Source: Tridacna crocea
Lineage: Eukaryota > Mollusca > Bivalvia > Cardiida > Cardiidae
Direction of reading: 5' to 3'
Assembly (NCBI GenBank): GCA_943736015.1
Contig: OX031057.1
Coordinates: 55,877,001 to 55,941,000 of the forward strand
DNA length: 64,000 bases
The notes beneath the pieces are model-generated. The model searched no databases and had not been told where the DNA came from. It worked only from the letters and a program-made list of their open reading frames with translations. Of this stretch, positions 9,452 to 24,400 are shown piece after piece. How positions within the stretch are numbered: position 1 is the first letter of the stretch; the number at the start of each line of letters is the position of its first letter. Made by a program: the position numbers and the translations under genes.

Positions 9452-12400
9452 CTGTAACAACAACAGTTGATGAAAATTACATGTAGGCATAGGTAATGCT
9501 GCCATCTAGGTACAACAGTACCTTTGATGAAATAAATAGGGTATTTGATTTATGTCTTATAATTATGTAGGTGGGCAGTTAATACACCGTTAATTATTTT
9601 AATCTCTAAATATTTGTGGAAAATTGTTTTTAACTTATTTTTTTTACTGGAAAATACATTATTCTTTAAAACCAAATCATTATGGAAAAAAGAAGGAACT
9701 GGCCGTAAGGAGAATGCTTCCAAATTGGTCGGCTGTAAGACACAAGTTGTCTTACAAGACAGAACTGATTCCAAATAAACATGCCAAAGGAAGTTGTTGC
9801 CGTTTAATCATTGACGACATTGGTATGATTCAACACACAAACAAGACTACAATGGTATGTTCACGCGTCCATTTGTACCATTTTTTGAAAACTTTAAAGT
9901 ATGAAGCATTTGAAGTCATTGTGACAAAATGCTTGGGGAAAATACCAATGGTGATGATAACTCAGTAGACCAAAGAAGACGGGTTTCCGTAAATCACAGA
10001 CCACTAACACGAAATAGAGTCTATTACATGTTGATGAAAAGACAAAGGGGAAACTTTCACCACATGAGCATATTCTTTTTTTACCACATTATTTTCCTGA
10101 GGTGATCTGTAGTTGTCTACAGGAAGTATTGTAGTCTACTAACACTTTCCAAAAATCTACACCTGTCCTGATTGGAATCAATCGCAGACGACAATTTAGA
10201 TTTGGTTCCAACGATGGAATTTGTCTGTGATAGGGTTGAATACTATGTGGGAAAAGAAGAAAATGCTGGTTATTAGCTTTTTCTCCTTTTCTCACAATGT
10301 TTTAACAGTTTTTTTTACGTTCATTGAATCTAGTGATTGAGTGGTTAGGCGTTAAAGATATAGAGGATAATCAACTGAGTATTTTTTATATGAAAAATAT
10401 CTCACAATGATGCGTTGTTGGGCGTTGAAAAAACGAGTGCGCAGCACGAGTTTTTTAACGCCTCACGACGCATCCGAGTAAGATATTTTTCATATAAGAA
10501 ATAACCAGTTGATTATTCTATTTATTATATACCTTATTAACATAATTATTTTAAATTTTCGTTTTAAGTGTTTAGTGAAAAAATAAGTAGTTCCTAAATT
10601 ACGACAGGAAGTGAAAGTGAAAGTTGATATCGTCACTAGTGATGATATCAAACTTTATTTCATGCTTTCCGGTAGGATATCGAGAAACAGCAGTGAAAAT
10701 ATTTTTCGATCTTACACTGGTACCACCAGTGAAAATACCGATTTTCATGTTCTTGTTGCCTAGGTAAATTGTGCGTGCCTAACAACCAGATCGGAACTAT
10801 AAGGGAAAAGAACTGTACTGAATTTTGATAAAGCTCCTCCCAGAAAGGGTTAAAAGCATAAAATAAATAGAATATTTGTTTTTTTTCGGTGAAAGATCGA
10901 AATTTATTTCATCTCGTGAACACCATCGGTAATATTTTCACTCGTGGCTGCGCCACTCGTGAAAATATTACCGATGGTGTCCACTCGATGAAATAAATTT
11001 CGATCTTTCACCGAAAAAAACAAATATCCTCTATTGGGAAATTCCACGATTTCACTGCTAGATATATAATAAAAGAAAATTCGTAATGGGGTATATTACA
11101 CTAAAAACAAGGGATGTTATGCGATAAAAATGTATAGTAGGAAGAACGATTTTGAAAATACTGCTCAGAACATGATGGTAGCCTGCATTTTCTCCTTATT
11201 TTCACAAAGTTTCTCTATTATCAAAGATGCACAAATATCATTTGAAGTCTGTTTGATTTGTCGGATTTTGGCTAGGCTAAATTTGGTTTTGTTATAAAGT
11301 TTAAGAAGAAAGAAAATCATACCGGCTGTTTCGTCATGTCCTCGACTTCCAACCTTTCGTTGTAAAAACCAAATTGACTGAAAATAGAATGATGTTCTGA
11401 CAGACTTATTTGATAATGTCACATACATACCAAATACTAATACTTTAGGCATGTAATTGTTCCATACAAGATATGCATCTTTTCTCTCTTGACCCATTAG
11501 GCTAGGCAATCTCACCAACAGGAACACCATTTAGTTTTTTTTTTATAAAACAATACCCAATATCAATGATACCGAGATTGAAGAATTTTTAAAAACATTA
11601 TGGATAAAAAGGAAAAAACGCCGGTTCTTTCAGAGGATTCCCACTGTGTTTATTATAGTAGTGTTCCGACTTTAATTGTCTGTCTCTCAGGTTTTTTGAT
11701 ACATGATCTCTTTTGGACACCTCTTTCAACAATTTTGCTCTCAACTTGCAACTGAGCTGGTGACTTATTTACACCTTCCAATGGAGTATTTCTGTAGTCC
11801 AGTAGAGCCTTGTGAGGATCTGAACTTTTCTTGATCATTTGTTTCATGGTTTGTACATATCTTTCAGTCTGTCCCATACTTTGACTGTAATGTGGACTTG
11901 ATGTAGTATGTATGAACTGATAGTCCTTTGCAAATTTCTTGAATTCGTGACTTGAAAACTGTGGACCATTGTCTGTGACAAGTTCATCTATATATCCATA
12001 TCTTGCAAATTGCTTTTTTAAATATGCTATAACATTTGATGATGTCAAATTGCCCAATTTTTCAACTTCAGGCCATTTTGAATAATAGTCCACTGTTAGT
12101 AAATAATACTTACCATGTAATTCAAACAAATCTGCCCCCACTTTCGAAGAGGGTCTGTCCGGGATTTCACTTGATATCATGGGCTCTTTGTGATTATTTT
12201 TCTGATTGTTCAATGCACAGATATGACACCTCTCAACTTTTTCTTGAATTTGTTTCAACATTCCGACCCAAAACATGAATTCCCGTGCTCTTCTTTTGCA
12301 AGCCACCATACATGTACCTTGATGTATCTGGTGGACTATTTCCTGCATTTCAGGCCTTAATTTCTTTGGAATTATAACCTTTAGTCCTTTGTAAAGAATT

Positions 12401-15400
12401 CCATCGACACATGTAAGCTCGTCTCGAAATGACCAGTACTCTCTTATGTTTAATGGTACCTTATATTTCTGATTTGGCCAACCATTTTCAATCAAACTTT
12501 TTACACATATCATGTCGTCATCTTCCGATGTGGCTTTTATTAGCTCTTTGTATTTTTCTGGCGACATAGGTAAGTGAGAATTTAACTGAACCTGATTAAT
12601 ATCTATATCTGGAAGTGTTTCCTCTGTTTCGGGAAGATTCATCCTCGACAGTAGATCTGACACATACATTGTGTTACCAGCTTTGTATTTCACTTTAAAG
12701 TCATACTTTTGTAGCTGCATAAGAAATCTTGCAATACGAGCAGGGGCCTCTGAAATTGATTTTCTGAATATGTTCTCCAATGGTTTGTGATCTGTCTCTA
12801 CAATAAATTCACGACCATACACATAGTGATAGAACTTCTCACAACCAAATACTATTGCTAGTGTTTCTTTCTCGATTTGAGAGTATTTCTGTTGCGTTGG
12901 ATTCAACGCTCTCGACGCGTATGCGATAGGTCTATCATTCTGGAGTAACAAGCACCCAATCCATATGAGCTGGAATCAGCATTCAACGTAAGACTGTTCT
13001 TTGGATTATGGAAAGCTAATACTGGTGTTTTAGTTGCCATTTCTTTCAGTTTATTGAAGCTTTCTTCTTGCACTGTGTCCCAGTACCAATCTACATTCTT
13101 TTCTAGCAACTTTCTCAAAGGCGCACTTATTTCCGACATATGTGGTAGAAATTTCTGTAAATAGGTTATAAAACCCAAACTGAATGTTTGAACTTCCTTC
13201 TTATTCTCTGGTTTTTCATGTCTTTTACTGCCCTTATTTTCTCTGGGTCTGCTTCAAGACCATTTTTACTAATCTTGTGACCTACATAAATCACTTCCTC
13301 CTTACGGAACCAACATTTGCTCAAATTCAATTTTAAGTTGTTTTCTTTAACACGTTCCAAGACGCATTTTAATCTTTTATCATGTTCTTGAACATTTTCA
13401 CCCCACACGATAATATCATTAACAATGACTTCTGCCCCTTCTAAATCTTCTATCATTTCTGACATGACACGTTGATACATCTCGGGAATCGATTTGATCC
13501 CAAAAGGAGCACGTAAAAATCTGTATCTTCTTGGAATGTTGTTAATTTTGAATTTCTTCATCCAGCTTTAATGTCCAAAACCCACTAGTAGCATCTAAGG
13601 TACTAAAGATCTTTGCATTTGGCATTTCAGCAACTATCTCTTCAACCGTTCTCATTGGATAGTGCTCTCGTAATATTGCCTTATTTAAATGTCTTGGATC
13701 TATACAAATGCGAACATCACCTGAGCTTTTTGTGACGGTAACAAAAGAGTTTACCCATTCTGTAGGTTGCATTTGTCTTTTAATCACACCAATCTGTTCC
13801 ATTCTCTGGAGTTCATCTTTAATTTTCTTTTTCAGGGAAATTGGTTCTTTACGTGCTGGTTGAACCACCGGTTTCACATTTGGATTGATTTTAATATGAT
13901 AAGTTCCGGGCAAACAACCTAACCCTTCAAAAATTCCTGCATAGTCTTTTTCTATGGTATTTAATCTTTTAATCAGTCCAATGTTTTCTGACGTTTCACC
14001 ACAAAGCACTGACTGTGATCTTGTTTCAACTATGTAAAACTGGACCAAATGTTCTTGATCTTTCCAAGTTAATGGTAGCATAATCATCCCTTCCGGTTCA
14101 ATTTTATGACCTGAATATGAGCGCAACGCTACATCAGCTTTTTGAAGTGGTCCCTTCAAGTTTAATTTTCTGTAATCACAAGCCGACAGAACATTACATC
14201 TTGCTCCAGTGTCTAATTGGAATTTTATGTCAACATTGTAGATGCAAAGTTGTTCTGAGAAAGTATCAGCACTGGATTTCTTCTTTGACCTACCATTTTT
14301 CATAATACTGCCAACAAACAGTGCATCAAAATCATAATCCTCTTCTTCAAGTTGATGGACTTTCTTGTTTTGGCTTTTCGTTTTGCACATTTTTGCGAAA
14401 TGACCCTTTCTGTGGCATTTATTACATGTCTTTCCGAAAGCTGGACATTTTTCTTGTTTTGTATGGTTATTACCATATCTTGAACAAATGACCGTCCTTG
14501 TTTCATTTTGTTTTACTTCTTGTTTTGGCTTAGCTCCTTGCTGTTGAGACTTATTTTGATGTTTAGGTGGCCTTGACCCTCTGATAGCATGTATGCTTGG
14601 GTCTTCCTTCGAATTCATGCTACTCAATTGTTGTTGATTTATTTCATACGATCTAGCGACATCGATTGCTTTCTCCAATGTGAGGTCTGATCCTTCACTC
14701 AACAATTTTTCCTTCACTTCCCGCAGACTATTCCGTCTCGTACCATTTCATCTCGTTGCTCGTAGCCACAATCCTTCACTAGTGTTTTCAAATCGGTAAT
14801 AAACTGTTCAGCCGATTCTGAGTCGAGCTGTACTCTACATTGAAACTTGTATCTAGCAAATACTTTATTTGACTTGGGCTTTACGTACGTTTCATACTTC
14901 TGATACAAAGTGTCGAGCGATTTCGCCTCTTCAGCTGTCACTTGCCATGTATGGTAAATGTCACGACCCTTTTGCCCAACCCAGATCATGAGGTAGGCAC
15001 AGCATTCCTCCTCCGACTTTTCTTTCAATGGGCCTTTGAAGCAAAAATTGCAATGTGTCATAAAACTTTGCCAGGCTGAAGGCAAATCACCGGCGTCCCA
15101 GTTCATAGCTGGACTACACCCACTCAGGTTATCCATCGCCGAAAATGAGTTGGTATATTGTAAGTCAAATTATTCTACAACAACTTATCGTAGCTATTTT
15201 GGTCCGATGCTTTAGCATTCTATCGATATTTTACGATTTACCAACTTCTGGCACCATGTTATGATGAAACAGGAAGACATATTGAGCATGAACTAAACTT
15301 TATTACAGAGAGTATTCAAGGGACATAATCTCACATAGACTAGCATACATAAGAAGAGCCGACTTTGACCCTCGCTCGAAAAACTTGAACAGTTTGTTCG

Positions 15401-18400
15401 AAGGTCACCATTTTGCTCTAAATGAAGTCTGTCTTAGCCAGTTTGATGGGTATTAAAAGGGATGGAGTTCGGCCATAAAAGCGTGTTTGAACGTAATCCG
15501 TTTTCACTATATAGTACAGACAGGTATTCGATGATATTCTGTCTGTAGACGTCTGCCTATTTAAGCATCGAAACAACTTACCCAGATTGCCATGGCGTGA
15601 TGACACCATCATGTGGACCTCCGATCAAAACCAATTGTTGCAGTCTTAGGAAATTGGCCCTCCATTCTAGTATGCATAAGTTAACAGAATCACTTTATGA
15701 GTGTATATTTATACATATAACTAAGTAAAAAAAAATTACTTAATGGACCGCTTTGGCAAAACGAAAACTTGTTCACAAGAAGTAGTTTCTTTATGTCGCA
15801 ATGTTACCTTAAATTTTCATGTATTGATATTATTTTGTGCTGAATATCTATTCCTATTTCAAGAAGTTGTCTCAGCAAATTTGTGTAAGTAGGTGTAATT
15901 TCTATAGATGGCATTTCAAACATACTTTCTGCATCATCATCATTATCATCTTCTTCTTCTTCAACAACAACACCACCACCACCACTAACAACAACGTCAT
16001 TAATTTCATCATTATCACTTTTATGATCTTCATCAGCTTTGTCATTTTTATACTCCGTTGTTATACCGGTTGGTGCTGCTGTTGTTCATGTTTATGGGTA
16101 CATTATCTATAGCCATGTTCATTGAAAAGGGGGCTTAATGCATTTGCGAAAAGATCGACCAATGTCACCCTGCGCAGTCCGAACCGGCTGACATGGACCG
16201 AAACTTTTCACAATCTTCAAATTTTTAAGCATGTTTAAGGACCATTCTACTACATTATTTTACTGGTCGTTAGACACAGTGTAATTTATGAATCCTAATC
16301 ATGTGACGATTTGCTTGGTATACTTCATCACGAAGATGCATTCAACCCCCCCCCCCCCCCCCGCTCCCTCCGCTTGAAAACGCATGACAAATTACTATAG
16401 TTAATAGGTTTACTACCGGTAGGAGAGAATCCATCTTCGCAAGCCAAGGCTGACGATTCACTACGCTACTCTACCCTTGGCGGATCGAGCTTGATTTTTA
16501 CATTACCCCGATACGCTTTTTCATTGGATGCAGCCAGCTCTAACTGCAACGAATGAAATCGCTCGTAGCATTTTATCTTTGATAAAAATAGAACAATGTC
16601 GCTACCTTTCGAATAGAAGGTAAACATGGAAACCCAAGTGGATGTCTGCTTATCGCTTCATGTGTATTCGTAAGCGGTTTGTAAATCGCTATTTCACTGG
16701 CTTTTAGAAATATGATGTAAAGGGGGAAATAACCAGCATCCAATAGAGGGCGCATCGCAGGAATCTCGAAATCAGGCTCAATCAGCCAAGGTAAGATCGA
16801 TGTAGTGATCGTAACCTTGGCTCGCGAAGATGGAGAGAACCAAGATACTGTATTTTTCTGTGCTACCATAGCTGAACACTACTTTAACCCTATATATCAC
16901 GAATAAACAATATATTTGCATTTGAAAAAAAAAAGACCTTAGAGGTGAAATTAAGTATAACCGTTATCGTGCTAAATAAGTGAAATAAAATTTTTTAGCC
17001 GATGGTAAAAACACACATTCTGCCATTTCAAACATTTTTCGACGGATGGTTTGCTCTTATCGGACAGTGTAGATCAAGATCAGACTGCACTTATGTGCAG
17101 TCTGATCTTGATCTACACTGTCCGCTTATGGTCAGTGAGTCGCGCTTATCAGCTTGAGGGTTAAGCATGGCTGATATTTGAAGCCCTCTGATCTTATGTT
17201 ATTTTATGTGATCTTAACCATGTCTTTAAACGATCCCAAAGCTCTACAAAACATCATGAAAAAAGGAGAAGATACAGGCAGTCATTTTCTTCTGTTTCTA
17301 CAATGTTCTCGGCCAATTAACTCCTAGATTGCTAAGCCCGACTCACCGACCGTTTTGAGGGCTAGGTAGATCAAAATCATCCTACACAAAACATGCAGTC
17401 TGGTCTTTGGTATATACACCGTCCAATAAGGTGATAGTTCTCTCCAAGGAATAAAGCTATGAAATAGCTGCAGAGTTTTATGACCGACTTGGAAGTGTTA
17501 CTGAACTGATTTAGCAGAATAAGAATTTGCGACAAACGCCAACAGTTAACCCTTTACCCAATAAGGCATTCCTATGGTATCTCTAATTGACCCTAAATAA
17601 CAGCAAGGATGAAGCTGTTTCTTAAGTGCATATATATGACACCTTTTGATAGCATAGAAAACATTGTGACAAAAGGTGAAATTGCTCGTGACGAGCAACT
17701 TCACCTTTTGTCATAATGTTTTCCAAAGGCTCCTACAAGCAGTGTGTCGAAATGAGTATCTATGGAGTAAAGAGTTAACTTAGACTCAATATTTTTTGTT
17801 ATTTACAAATCGTTTTAGTTTGGACAAGTCTAACATTTTGTTGTGTGGTAATGGTTTAATAGTTTTTTTCCCCAAAGTCATTCGATCGACTGGACTTACC
17901 TTCACAGTCTTTATTGTACGTGTCGTTGTTCAAAAATGCCAAATACTTGCTAAACTGTCTGTACAAGGTTTGGTGTTTGGGATCTGTGGTAAAGAGTAAG
18001 AATGAAAATCAAAGTACTGAAAGTATTAGAGCTACACTCCTTTTAGCTGTATAAAATAACCCTTTACTCCATAGATACTCATTTTGACGTATCAACAACA
18101 GACAGCTTTTGAAAACATTGTGGGAAAAGGAGAAATTGCTCGTAGCGAGCAATTTCTCTTTTTCACACAATGTTTTCCGCTCAATCAGATACCGGTACTT
18201 GCTGCTGAAATGGAAGAGCCTCAAATCGGCATATCAGGTAAAGAGTTAAACTAAGGCTAGGTAGTGGTATAAACTGACCTCGATAAATTTGACATGGAGC
18301 TATATCAATCGAATTTCATCACGGATGGGTGATACAGATTAACTATCAGACAATTATCAATTAGCTCTATACTGGTTTGAATCAAATTAAATGACGCCGC

Positions 18401-21400
18401 AAATAAACTGCCGTGTTTAAGTTTTTCAAAAAACGTGGAAAAGGCCAGCGTGGAAAAACAAATACGAAGATTATAAAGTTCAAATTGTAAATTTACTTTT
18501 TTATTTCAAAAGGATCTCTGAAACTTCGTCATGCACAGTGTGCCGTACACAGCTTACAGAATTTTTTCGTTCAGGTAAATAATTTCCAAGTTCATATGGC
18601 TTTTGTGCGGTATGTACCAGTGACCATTCCAATTGGACCAACCATACAACGACAGATTGTCATCTTTAAAAGAGTTTCCATACTTTAAATGGTATGACAA
18701 ATCTAAATGCATTAAAACACCCGTTTTGTTTACTTTTGGCCTTTAATGTTACTTTAAGCGAGTGCATATCGTCGGTTTACTTCCAAAACCTCGTAACTAC
18801 AGCTTGTCACAAGCTGTAGTTACGAGGTTTTGGAAGTGAACCGACGATCTAATAATGATGACAACATACTTGAGCCATGTTCTGTGAAAAGGGGCTGTTA
18901 ACCCATTACCACACAATCCGCACTTTAGACGACTCTGAGAAAAAAGCCAGGTAACCAGCATTCTCTCCTTTTCCCACAATGATTTCTACACTTCACAAAA
19001 CAAATTTCAAATTTTCAGTCACTTTTATTATGTCGTCTCCAAATGTTTTCGATTTGTACAAGCCAATTATTTTTTCGTTTGGTAATGAGTTGCAACTACG
19101 GAGAATATCGACAAAATTGAAAGTTTCGACCCGTCCTCGTAGTCCGTGCAGGCTGATCTGAATCGAACTTTGAACTGCCTTCGGTAATTTTTTCTGCATG
19201 CCGTATAAACATTCTACCTCAAGATTCAGCTTAATGTTAGACAAAATAGGTTTAATGGATCCATGCTAACGCTGTCACTTGCTTGATATAATGCTTCATG
19301 GGGGTACAGCAGTATACCCACTTTCCCCAAAGCATGGCTCGTTTTTTTCATTATAAATGTTGGTCACATGATATCGTGAAGCTTTAACCTTTTGTAAAAC
19401 GAAACAACCCCGAGCTTCAAGTATTGTGATAAAGAAAGCTAAGAGAAATTGTTGGTATCCAGCTTTTCTGCATTTCCCACAATGTTTCCAACCCTGTCAA
19501 AGACAAATTGTATTCATTGAATCCCATTTGATTTGTCGTCTGCAAAATGACTCCAACTCGTCTGCAAAATGACTCCAAAATTTTGTCGTCTGGTCAAGAT
19601 TCAGATTTATTATACGAGGGTTGTCCCAAAATGCTGTAGAATCACATTTAATCACATGAAATACAGCAAACGTTCGTTTTAAACCTTTCCCAAACAAGAC
19701 CTGGTTTTTACGTGTCTGCAGTAAAAGTCTTTTGAAAACACTGTGGGAAAAGGAGAAATTGCTCGTAACGAGCAATTTCTCCTTTTCCCACAGTGTTTTC
19801 TATCCTGTTAGAGAACTTTCTGCCATTTTCTCAAAATCTAAAATTGTCGTCTTTAAACTCTTTCAGTTTGGAAGAGTCCAAAATTTGTTGTTTGGGAAAG
19901 GGTTAATTAGTGGGCGCCCTGCAGGGAATTTATTTTCTGACATATCGCTGACATTCCATCACACTTCGTCAAATAATAGGTAAACTGTCTACAATTTGCT
20001 AATATCAGATAGGCTATAGCCGTGCGGCCCACTCAACGTTAACGTCATCACAAACTTGTGACGTCACATAACCACAATTTTTCAAAGTAGTTCCCTACAT
20101 GTTGCACGCACTTTTCATGCCTCCTAGCCCAGTGCCTGAAAACGTTTTCAAACCACTGACATCTAAGAGACCTGTTTTAAAGGCTTTCACAAACTGCAAT
20201 ATATTATCGATATCATTTAATCTGCGGCCTTGTAGACTCCTTTTCAACATATGAAAGTAGGCAATGTTCAGTAAGGCCAAATCTGGCGAATACGGCGAAT
20301 GAGATAGCTCGTACAAACTGAAACAGAGATACATAAGAAAACGTACCATTCCAGTAACCACACACTGACAACTCCTTCTGTCCAACCTCTGTATAGGCTA
20401 TTCTGCAAAAACATGAATAGAACAGAACGTAGTTTTACTTAGTCTTGTATATATAGAGGATATTTTTGTTTTCGGTGAAAGATCGAACTTTATTTCATCG
20501 AGTGGACACCATCGGTAATATTTTCACGAGTGGCGCAGCCACTCGTGAAAATATTACCGATGGTGTTCACGAGATGAAATAAATTTCGATCTTTCACCGA
20601 AGAAAAAACAAATATTCTATTTATTCCATGCTTTTAGCCCTTTCTGGGAGGAGTTTTATCAAAATCCAGTACAGTTCTTTTCCGTTATTCCCCGTGGCGT
20701 ACCCCTCCCGCATAGCAATGCATTACAATATTACGTCAAGTGCGAGAAATCTAAGGTAAATGACGTCATATTTCCCATCTGGTTGTCAGGCACGCGCAAT
20801 TTACCTAGGCGACAAGAACGTGAAAATCGGTATTTTCACTGGTGGTACCAGTGTAAGATCGAAAAATATTTTCTCTGCTATTTCTCGATATCCTACCGGA
20901 AAGCATGAAATAAGTATAGGGTGTTTAGCTTAGTTAAAAGATAATTATTTTACATCGAATCAGAAATCTCTCTCGATGCTGCTTCCTGAAAACTACACCA
21001 GTACTCGCGCCGAACGTGTGGGCCCATGAAAAATCCCGAAGTTGACACCCATTCCCGAGTATCGAACTCAGGATCTTAGGGTTACGAGGCCTTTGTAATG
21101 CAGAGAAATGACCCTCCCCTGCAGAATGACCCATGGGTCATTTCACTACACGTACGAAGAGGAATGACCCTGGTCATTATTCTACGTAGTGAAATGACTT
21201 CTGGGGTCATTTCTCTACGAATAAGAATGACCCGGGTCAGTCTTTTACGTCGTGAAATGATTTCTGAGGTCATTTGTCCACGAATAATAATGACCTGGGT
21301 CATTCCTCTACGTAGTGAAAATGACTCATAGGTCATTTTGTAGGGGAAGGTCATTTCTCTGCACTACACCGACGTTTTACTTCACAACCACGGACACCAA

Positions 21401-24400
21401 TATAAGAGTGTTTAACTCTACCACACAATCCCGACTTTTAACGACCCGGAGAAAGAAGCCCTTTGAAAACATTGTGGGAAAAGGAGAAAATGCTGGTTAC
21501 CAGCATTTTCTCCTTTCCCCACAATGTTTCCTACCATTCTTAAAACAAATTCTAATTTCTGAGTCATGTCTAATTTGTCGTCTGCAAATGCTTTCAATTT
21601 GGACTGGTCTGAAATTTTGTCGTCTGGTAAAGAGTTAAAGAGTCCGATATAAAAAGAAATGCATACTTATATACTTCATCTCTGGTTTGATTTGGGAAAA
21701 ATGGGTCAAAAGATGTCACTGAAAAGATAAAGATGTTAATTTTTTATAATCATTCGCCAGTAAATATCCCTGTAATACTTTATCCCGAGTTTTAAGAACT
21801 TTGACCAAAAGGCATATTGAAAACATCGTGGTTAAAGGAGAAAATGCTAGTAACCATCATTTTCGACTTTTCCCACGGCGTTTTCTGCCATTTCACGTAT
21901 ATTTCATATAATTCGGACCACATTTAATTTATCGTCTGCAAATTTAGACAGTTCTAGAATTTTGTCACTTGGTAAAGAAGTGCGCTCGACTTTCAGATTT
22001 AGCCAGTACTTTTCAAACTCGTTTTGAAATAGTCGCTACAGTATTTACAAATATATAAACAGTACTATATACATGTATTTCTAATATCTAGTCATATTCC
22101 TTTCCATTTCTCTGTATCATTACCAACTACTGTCTCACAAATCCATTGCCCATGACTTTCAGTCTTTTGATAGTGAGTTTTTCCTGTAGAAAGGATATTG
22201 GTTTGTTTTAAACAAAATGAAATGAAATGTGAGCTGGAAAATGGGGGTTTAACGCACCTCTGTGATACAGAAAACAGAGCAATTCGTCAAATCAACGTAG
22301 ATCTAGAAAATGTTTAAAATGAATTTCACTAAATTATGAGGTAAAATGGTCCTTGAACACACACAAAAAAAAAAAAAAAAAAAAAAAAAAAGCGAAAAGC
22401 AAAATGTATCAACCCAGCTCAGCATGTGCGGACTGCACAGGCTGAGCTAAATTGATACTTTCGGTAGATGCACTAAGTCCCCTTGTCACTAAACATGCCC
22501 AAATATATGGGCTCCATTCCAATCCTTATTTTACTTACTGCCAAACTGTCCGGCCAGTGGCGAGCTCAGTGCTATGAAAGTGTCCACATTGTGTTTAGTC
22601 TGTTCTAGTATTCCGCGGCAAAGTAGTCCCCCTGCAAAGTCAAAGAAAATTGACAAAACTACTTGAAAAACAGGTTTTATAAGGTTTAATTCGTCGAAAC
22701 AAGTTTAATATTGTTTTTTTATCATGCTTTTCGGCAGTTTATCGAGAAAAAATGGTAGATTATTATTGCCGTATGCAGTTTACAATAAGGACCTGCGAAA
22801 AATTACCGATTCGTGTGTGTGTGGTTTTTTTTGTTCAACGGAAGGCGGAAACAGTGGTTCCTGCGCATTAGTTTCTTCTAAATTCAAGTATGAAATAACA
22901 TTATTCGTATTTTTACTATCAACTTGAAAGTTTTGTACAAATGATTTAGCAAGGTAAGGGTTAAATGCCAAAACTATGGCATGATAAAGATTTGTCTTAC
23001 TTCATAATCTGCTGCAGTTTTTGTCATGTTGCCTATATCGTACACATGTTCAGTTGTATTGCTATAAAAAATAAAATGCAGCTAACGAACTAAATACAAA
23101 AACGTTATGGAAATAAATCTAAGTTTGATCCTCTGTTTGTTTGGTGTTTAATGTCGTTTTTAATATCTTTCTGTTATTTCGCTTAGTATTGCAACTATCC
23201 ATCCAGTAGTACTCTATTCCCAAAAGTACTCTGAGCAACAATCTTTCCTAGCTAGTGGCTACTGTCCCAAAACCGATCTTTTTAACCCTTTACTACACAA
23301 TCCCGGCTTTTAACACCCCTGTGAAAGAAAACTTTTGAAAACATTGTGGGAAAAGGAGAAAATGCTGGTTACCAGCATTTTCTCCTTTTCCCATAATGTT
23401 TTCTTCCCTTCCTGAAACAAATTTTCATTTCTTAACTCACATTTATTTTGTCGTCTGCAACTGCAAATGCTTTCAATTTGGACCAGTCTAAAATTTTGTC
23501 ATAAAGAGTTCGCAGTGAGAGAGGAATGAATTATGTTACAGTGACAATTAATTATCGGTTCTTCGAAAAGAATCGCATCTTTCCCCTTGGTTTTAGGCTC
23601 CGAACCTCTCCCCCTTGGCTGATGTTCGGACTCAGCAAAAGAAAATCAAGATGACAAACGGCTAACCCTGTGAATAACAGATAAGGTGTATGCCTTCCGG
23701 ATGTTGTTGCATGTATTTCTCCGCGACTTTGTTTATTTCCTGTTGCTGTTCCATCATGTTTTTTGTGCTTGCCAAGTTTTCGTACATGTTAATCGAATAT
23801 GTCTCCGTACCGGCATGCTCCTGAAAGGTTTAAAGCGACCATGTGATACCTAAAGTAACGTAACACGATATTTTGACCAAACCTATGGGCTGCACTCTGA
23901 TAAAATGGAGGTAGGATATATATTATATTTCATTTGTCTATTTTTAAAAATGTTATGGGTAAAAAAATGTGGTAATTTAAGCAGAGGGAATTATTTCCCC
24001 GTCACAGCGAATAAATTATTTTCCTTCTGCCGAAAATCTGGAACTATTTTTTTTTTGAAAATATCGGTTATCCGCTTTATTGACTTGAGATCACTGGTTT
24101 TAAAAGTGACATTCGTTGACAAAATAATCAGGGAAAATATAATATATAATTTATTTCATCAGCTTGTGGTTAATATGGGGAAATATTTGCCTCAAAAGGG
24201 ATAGGTCCACGAAAATAACTCGAGCATTACGGCACTCGTTATTTTCGCATACCATTCCCTTTTTCGGCAAATATGTCTCCATATTAACCACAAGCTGATG
24301 AAATAAACTCTATTTGATGCATCTCATTGATGCAAGACATGAAGCAAGTCAACGCATAATTTTGTATCCATAAAACACATTTTGTTTAAATTCAACTGGC

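Noticed and set aside
9624-9968. 114-codon open frame on the plus strand
   Set aside because: It lies in the last PPT2 intron region without splice sites or any recognisable motif.
11165-11530. One continuous 121-codon gene
   Set aside because: Only two parts (11431-11510 and, in another frame, 11323-11377) match PPT2; the long frame reads through an intron.
21082-21354. Repetitive Arg/Met-rich open frames on both strands
   Set aside because: They are produced by the GTCATT modules of a MITE.
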